Positions 31,194-34,584 of a stretch of DNA of 34,584 bases are shown here, one piece after another (positions within the stretch are counted from its first letter, which is position 1; the number at the start of each line of letters is the position of its first letter). The notes under the pieces were generated by a model that worked only from the letters and a program-made list of their open reading frames with translations, was not told the origin of the DNA and did no database searches. This DNA comes from Actinomycetota bacterium (lineage in GTDB: Bacteria; Actinomycetota; Actinomycetes; Actinomycetales; Microbacteriaceae). The translations under genes were made by a program, and so were the position numbers. The stretch spans positions 1 through 34,584 of the forward strand of contig JAUZFP010000120.1 of the NCBI GenBank assembly GCA_030838475.1. Reading direction: 5' to 3'.

Positions 31194-32031
31194 CCAGCCC
31201 AGCCAAATAGAACTCGATCGACGGGCGTTTCGAAAGAAGCAGTCCGGGCGATCCGTGCTGATATCCGCCGCGAGCACAATCGCGCTCGCGGCGGTGCTCT
31301 GGCTGACCGTGATCAACACCCATGGCTGGGCGGAAGTCCAACGCTCGTTCTTCGATCCGAAGATCGCCTGGGCATCTCTGCCCACACTTCTGCTCGGGCT
31401 CTGGCTCAATGTGCAGGTGCTGTTCTTCGCGGTGATCGGGGTGGCGATCTTCGCGACGCTGATTGCCGTGGTTCGTACACTTCGCGGCGCGGTGTTCTTC
31501 CCGCTGAGATTTCTGGCGGCCGCATACACGGACCTCTTTCGAGGCATTCCCGTCATCATCGTCCTGTACCTGATCGGCTTCGGCATCCCGGGTCTCGGGC
31601 TTTTTCCCCGACTTCCCCCGGAGTTCTGGGGCACGATCGCGCTTATCCTCACCTACTCCGCCTACGTGTCCGAAGTGTTGCGCGCGGGGATGGAGGCCGT
31701 TCATCCCTCCCAACGACTGGCGGCGAGGTCCCTCGGTCTCAGCCACGCACAGACGCTGCGGATGATCGTGCTCCCGCAGGGCGTTCGTAAGGTTGGCCCG
31801 GCGCTCATGAACGACTTCGTGTCGATGCAGAAAGATGTCGGGCTGGTGTCCGTGCTCGGCGCCGTCGATGTCGTTCGCTCGGCGGGCATCATCGAATCGA
31901 CGTACGCCAACTTCACCCCATACGTTGTTGCCGGCCTGCTGTTCGTGTTGATCAGCTGGCCGTTCATCCGTGTCGCCGACTGGCTCTCCGCACGAGCTCA
32001 GCGACGCGAGCAGATCGGGGGCACGGTATGA
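31174..32031 (+). CDS. Amino-acid ABC transporter permease
   Basis: The protein has 285 residues from ATG 31174, overlapping the lipoprotein gene by 20 bp. It has five or six membrane segments and the HisM-type signatures: DLFRGIPVIIVLYLI, then the EAA loop EAVHPSQRLAARSLGLSHAQTLRMIVLPQGVRKVGPALMNDF that docks the ATPase. Only one permease gene is present, so it probably acts as a homodimer. The stop overlaps the ATPase start (ATGA). Confidence 0.92.
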   Translation: MSPSSSSQPSQIELDRRAFRKKQSGRSVLISAASTIALAAVLWLTVINTHGWAEVQRSFFDPKIAWASLPTLLLGLWLNVQVLFFAVIGVAIFATLIAVVRTLRGAVFFPLRFLAAAYTDLFRGIPVIIVLYLIGFGIPGLGLFPRLPPEFWGTIALILTYSAYVSEVLRAGMEAVHPSQRLAARSLGLSHAQTLRMIVLPQGVRKVGPALMNDFVSMQKDVGLVSVLGAVDVVRSAGIIESTYANFTPYVVAGLLFVLISWPFIRVADWLSARAQRREQIGGTV

Positions 32032-32762
32032 CCGACCAGCCCGTGCTTCGGATCACCAATTTGCACAAGAACTTTGACGGCGTGCCGGTGCTTCGTGGGA
32101 TCGATCTCGATGTTCACCAGCATCGCGTCGTGGCACTCATCGGCGCGAGCGGCTCGGGGAAGTCAACCCTCCTGAAATCGATCAACCTGCTCGAGCGAAT
32201 CGACGACGGACAAATATTTCTCAAGGGCGAAGACATTAGCGACCCGCGTGTCAACGTCGATAAGACGCGTGCGCGAATCGGAGTTGTCTTCCAGCAGTTC
32301 AACCTGTTCCCGCACCTGACCGTGCTGGACAACGTGACCCTTGCCAGTCGCAAGGTGCACGGCGTGCCGCGCGATCAGGCCGAGGAGACCGCGGTCGAGT
32401 GGCTCGAACGCATTGGCATGCGCGACAAACTGCGCACCTACCCTGACCGCCTCTCCGGCGGCCAGCAGCAGCGCGTCGCCATCGTGCGGGCGATAACCAG
32501 CAACCCAGAGCTGCTGCTGCTCGATGAGATCACGAGCGCGCTTGACCCTCAACTGGTCGGTGAGGTGTTGGACCTCGTGTCCGAACTGAAGACCGGCGGA
32601 TCCACCATTCTCATGGCGACCCATGAGATGACGTTCGCGCGAAAGGTCGCCGACACCGTCGTGTTCCTCAAGGATGGCGTTCTCATCGAACAGGGCCCGC
32701 CGGAGCAGATTTTCGATCATCCACAACACCCGGAGACGCGCGACTACCTCAGTCGCTACTGA
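32028..32762 (+). CDS. Amino-acid ABC transporter ATP-binding protein
   Basis: The protein has 244 residues. Walker A G39-A-S-G-S-G-K-S-T47, Q-loop VFQQFNLFPHLTVLDNVTLA, signature LSGGQQQR, Walker B LLLLDEITSALD and the switch His in MATHEM are all intact. The order matches GlnQ/HisP-type ATPases that energise polar amino-acid uptake. It is the last gene of the three-gene importer operon. Confidence 0.95.
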   Translation: MTDQPVLRITNLHKNFDGVPVLRGIDLDVHQHRVVALIGASGSGKSTLLKSINLLERIDDGQIFLKGEDISDPRVNVDKTRARIGVVFQQFNLFPHLTVLDNVTLASRKVHGVPRDQAEETAVEWLERIGMRDKLRTYPDRLSGGQQQRVAIVRAITSNPELLLLDEITSALDPQLVGEVLDLVSELKTGGSTILMATHEMTFARKVADTVVFLKDGVLIEQGPPEQIFDHPQHPETRDYLSRY

Positions 32763-32830
32763 GTCGTCTCCGGTCTCGCGGAAACGGGATGTTCACCCCG
32801 CGGCCACCCGGTACGGCTACGGTGTGCCGC

Positions 32831-33433
32831 ATGGTCGTCGACGTCGAGAACCTCATTCTCGCGATCGGTTCCAGTCCCTGGGCATACCTGGTTATGGCGG
32901 GGATCCTCATCGTCGACGGGTTCTTTCCGTTCGTGCCCGGGGAGACCGGTGTTGTCACGCTCTCGACGCTGGTCGCCGCGAACGGGGGATCGCTGCTCTG
33001 GCTGGTGCTGGCCGTGGCCGTCGCGGCGACGATGGTTGGCGACGCCATCTCGTTCCTTATCGGCCGTCGCGTCGGTCTCGATCGGTGGGGCTGGATGCGC
33101 GGAGCGCGGATGGCCCCGATCTTCGCGCGCGCATCCGAGGGCCTCAATCGGCGGCCCGCGCTCTACCTGATTGGCGCGAAGTTTCTGCCGTTTGTTCGGG
33201 TCGCGGTGACGATGACGGCGGGGGCGAGCGGCCTCGAGATCCGGCGCTATCTCCCTCGCTCGTTCGTCGCATCCGCGATCTACACGCTCTATCACGTCGG
33301 CATCGGGGCCGCGGCCGGGTTCTGGTTTGCGGTGAACCCGATCGTTGCCGCGCTGGTCGCGATCGTCGTTGTCTTTGCGCTCGGCTTCGGATTCGACGCC
33401 ATCGCGAGGCTCCGTCGCCGCCTGGCCCGCTGA
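32831..33433 (+). CDS. DedA-family (VTT domain) membrane protein
   Basis: A protein of about 200 residues. ATG 32831 was chosen because TACGGT (32818-32823) ends 7 bp upstream, as in other leaderless genes here; a longer frame from 32789 has no binding site. The segments DGFFPFVPGETGVVTLSTLVAANGG and GAKFLPFVRVAVTMTAGASGLEIRRY are the DedA/SNARE-associated signatures, with membrane helices between. DedA proteins act in membrane homeostasis and lipid-carrier recycling. Confidence 0.88.
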   Translation: MVVDVENLILAIGSSPWAYLVMAGILIVDGFFPFVPGETGVVTLSTLVAANGGSLLWLVLAVAVAATMVGDAISFLIGRRVGLDRWGWMRGARMAPIFARASEGLNRRPALYLIGAKFLPFVRVAVTMTAGASGLEIRRYLPRSFVASAIYTLYHVGIGAAAGFWFAVNPIVAALVAIVVVFALGFGFDAIARLRRRLAR

Positions 33434-33472
33434 GTGGATATGTGACCGATCACATCGGTTTAGGCTTGAGTT

Positions 33473-34483
33473 ATGAAGTTTCGCTACCTGGGTAACTCCG
33501 GCTTCAAAATCTCCGAAATTACGTACGGCAACTGGCTCACTCACGGCTCGCAGGTGGAGAACGACACCGCGTTCCAGTGTGTGAAGGCCGCGATCGAGAA
33601 CGGCATCACGACGTTCGACACGGCCGACGTCTATGCCAACACCGCTGCGGAGACGGTCCTGGGCGAGGCGCTGAAGGGTGAGCGTCGCCAGTCACTCGAG
33701 ATTTTCACAAAGGTATTTGGGCCGACCGGACCCAAGGGGCACAACGACGTCGGGCTCTCGCGCAAGCACATCCTCGAGTCCATCGACGGATCGCTCGGCC
33801 GCCTGAAGACCGACTACGTCGACCTCTACCAGGCGCACCGTTTCGACTACGAGACGCCGCTCGAGGAGACCTTCCAGGCCTTCGCCGACGTCGTGCGCTC
33901 CGGCAAGGCGCTCTACATCGGCGTCAGCGAGTGGACGGCCGACCAGCTTCGCGCCGGCGCCGCGCTCGCGAAGGAGCTGAACATCCAGCTCATCTCGAAC
34001 CAGCCGCAGTACTCCGCGCTCTGGCGCGTGATCGAGGCCGAGGTCGTCCCCACCTCGAAGGAGCTCGGGATTTCGCAGATCGTCTGGTCGCCCATCGCGC
34101 AGGGGATCCTCACCGGAAAGTACAAGCCGGGAGCTGCGCTGCCCGAGGGCTCGCGCGCGACCGACGATAAGGGCGGCGCCCGGATGATCTCCCGGTGGAT
34201 GCAGGACACCATCCTGACCCGCGTGCAGGAGCTTGAGCCGATCGCGGCCGAGCTGAATCTGTCGCTGGCGCAGCTCGCCGTCGCGTGGGTCCTGCAGAAC
34301 GACAACGTCGCCTCCGCCATCATCGGGGCCTCGCGCCCCGAGCAGGTCAAGGAGAACGTTGTCGCGTCGGGTGTGGAGATTCCCACGGAGCTGCTCGCGA
34401 AGATCGACGCCGTCCTCGGCGACTCGGTGCTGCGCGATCCGGCGCTGACTCTCGAGTCGTCGCCGAAGCAGCGCGAGGCCTAA
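33473..34483 (+). CDS. Aldo/keto reductase, Kv-beta-like
   Basis: The protein has 336 residues, with ATG 33473 placed 6 bp after TAGGCT (leaderless type). It is a TIM-barrel AKR with catalytic residues D49 and Y54 in F-D-T-A-D-V-Y, K80 (FTKVFG) and the His in DLYQAHRFD. The NADPH site is near the C-terminus (AIIGASRPEQVKENV). The overall pattern (YLGNSGFKISEITYGNW, WSPIAQGILTGKY) is closest to voltage-gated potassium channel beta-subunit-like AKRs, which reduce aldehydes and ketones with NADPH. The physiological substrate is unknown. Confidence 0.93.
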   Translation: MKFRYLGNSGFKISEITYGNWLTHGSQVENDTAFQCVKAAIENGITTFDTADVYANTAAETVLGEALKGERRQSLEIFTKVFGPTGPKGHNDVGLSRKHILESIDGSLGRLKTDYVDLYQAHRFDYETPLEETFQAFADVVRSGKALYIGVSEWTADQLRAGAALAKELNIQLISNQPQYSALWRVIEAEVVPTSKELGISQIVWSPIAQGILTGKYKPGAALPEGSRATDDKGGARMISRWMQDTILTRVQELEPIAAELNLSLAQLAVAWVLQNDNVASAIIGASRPEQVKENVVASGVEIPTELLAKIDAVLGDSVLRDPALTLESSPKQREA

Positions 34484-34534
34484 CGGCTGTCGACTAGTTG
34501 ACGGGTGGCGGGAGATACCGCAGTGGGTGGCGGG

Positions 34535-34584
34535 GGAAACTGTGCGGTGGGCGGCGTTGTAACTCCGCCCGCCGCACAGTTTCC
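34535..34584. repeat. Long inverted repeat at the window end
   Basis: The 20-bp arms at 34535-34554 and 34565-34584 are complementary except for one T-G wobble, with a 10-nt loop. The sequence (GGAAACTGTGCGG at the outer arm) is GC-rich. It could be the aldo/keto reductase terminator or a dispersed palindromic element. The right side is cut by the window edge. Confidence 0.6.

Overview
The window is high-GC DNA from an actinobacterium, most likely a member of the Microbacteriaceae. This rests on codon use, many GTG/TTG starts, -10 boxes placed 6-7 bp before start codons, and the gene families present. No taxonomic marker is present, so this is inference.

Layout. 1-1545 is host backbone: the end of a RimJ-type acetyltransferase gene, then a membrane protein. 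A complete tRNA-Ala(CGC) at 1646-1718 follows and marks the left edge of a mosaic accessory region of about 12 kb (roughly 1760-13900) that is visibly more A/T-rich in parts. Two degenerate 37-nt sequences resembling the tRNA 3' end, each followed by a hairpin terminator, occur at 5491-5527 and 11452-11488. They split the region into module A (1832-5346), module B (5786-11156) and a third stretch (11988-13890). No integrase, transposase or relaxase gene is visible.

Module A holds an XRE/ImmA-IrrE metallopeptidase transcribed divergently from a three-gene operon of unknown function that ends in a membrane protein. Module B is the most interesting part. A 9-codon leader, an ECF-like sigma factor, an HTH protein and an ImmA/IrrE peptidase with a Cys-rich tail overlap one another by 4 bp. 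They are followed by a ubiquitin-like cassette: a small beta-grasp protein resembling the multiubiquitin family, an E2-like protein with no cysteine, and a JAB-E1 fusion. I read this as a regulated ubiquitin-like modification system, possibly for phage or stress defence. The HTH plus ImmA-type protease pair recalls the CapH-CapP switch known from CBASS and related defence operons. The third stretch encodes two unrecognised beta-rich proteins behind tandem palindromes.

From 13940 the window returns to chromosomal genes: a LysR regulator; HdeD-family and coiled-coil proteins; a PucR regulator, a small ORF, an alpha/beta hydrolase and a CmpB-like membrane protein; a MoxR-type AAA+ ATPase with its VWA partner; small hypothetical proteins; a DUF998 membrane protein and a DUF1801 protein; a TetR-controlled MFS exporter followed by a MarR regulator; a second MarR gene divergent from a DUF6069-like membrane protein; a fatty-acid desaturase; an S1C protease; a complete polar amino-acid ABC importer (binding protein, permease, ATPase); a DedA-family protein and an aldo/keto reductase. 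The window ends in a long inverted repeat.
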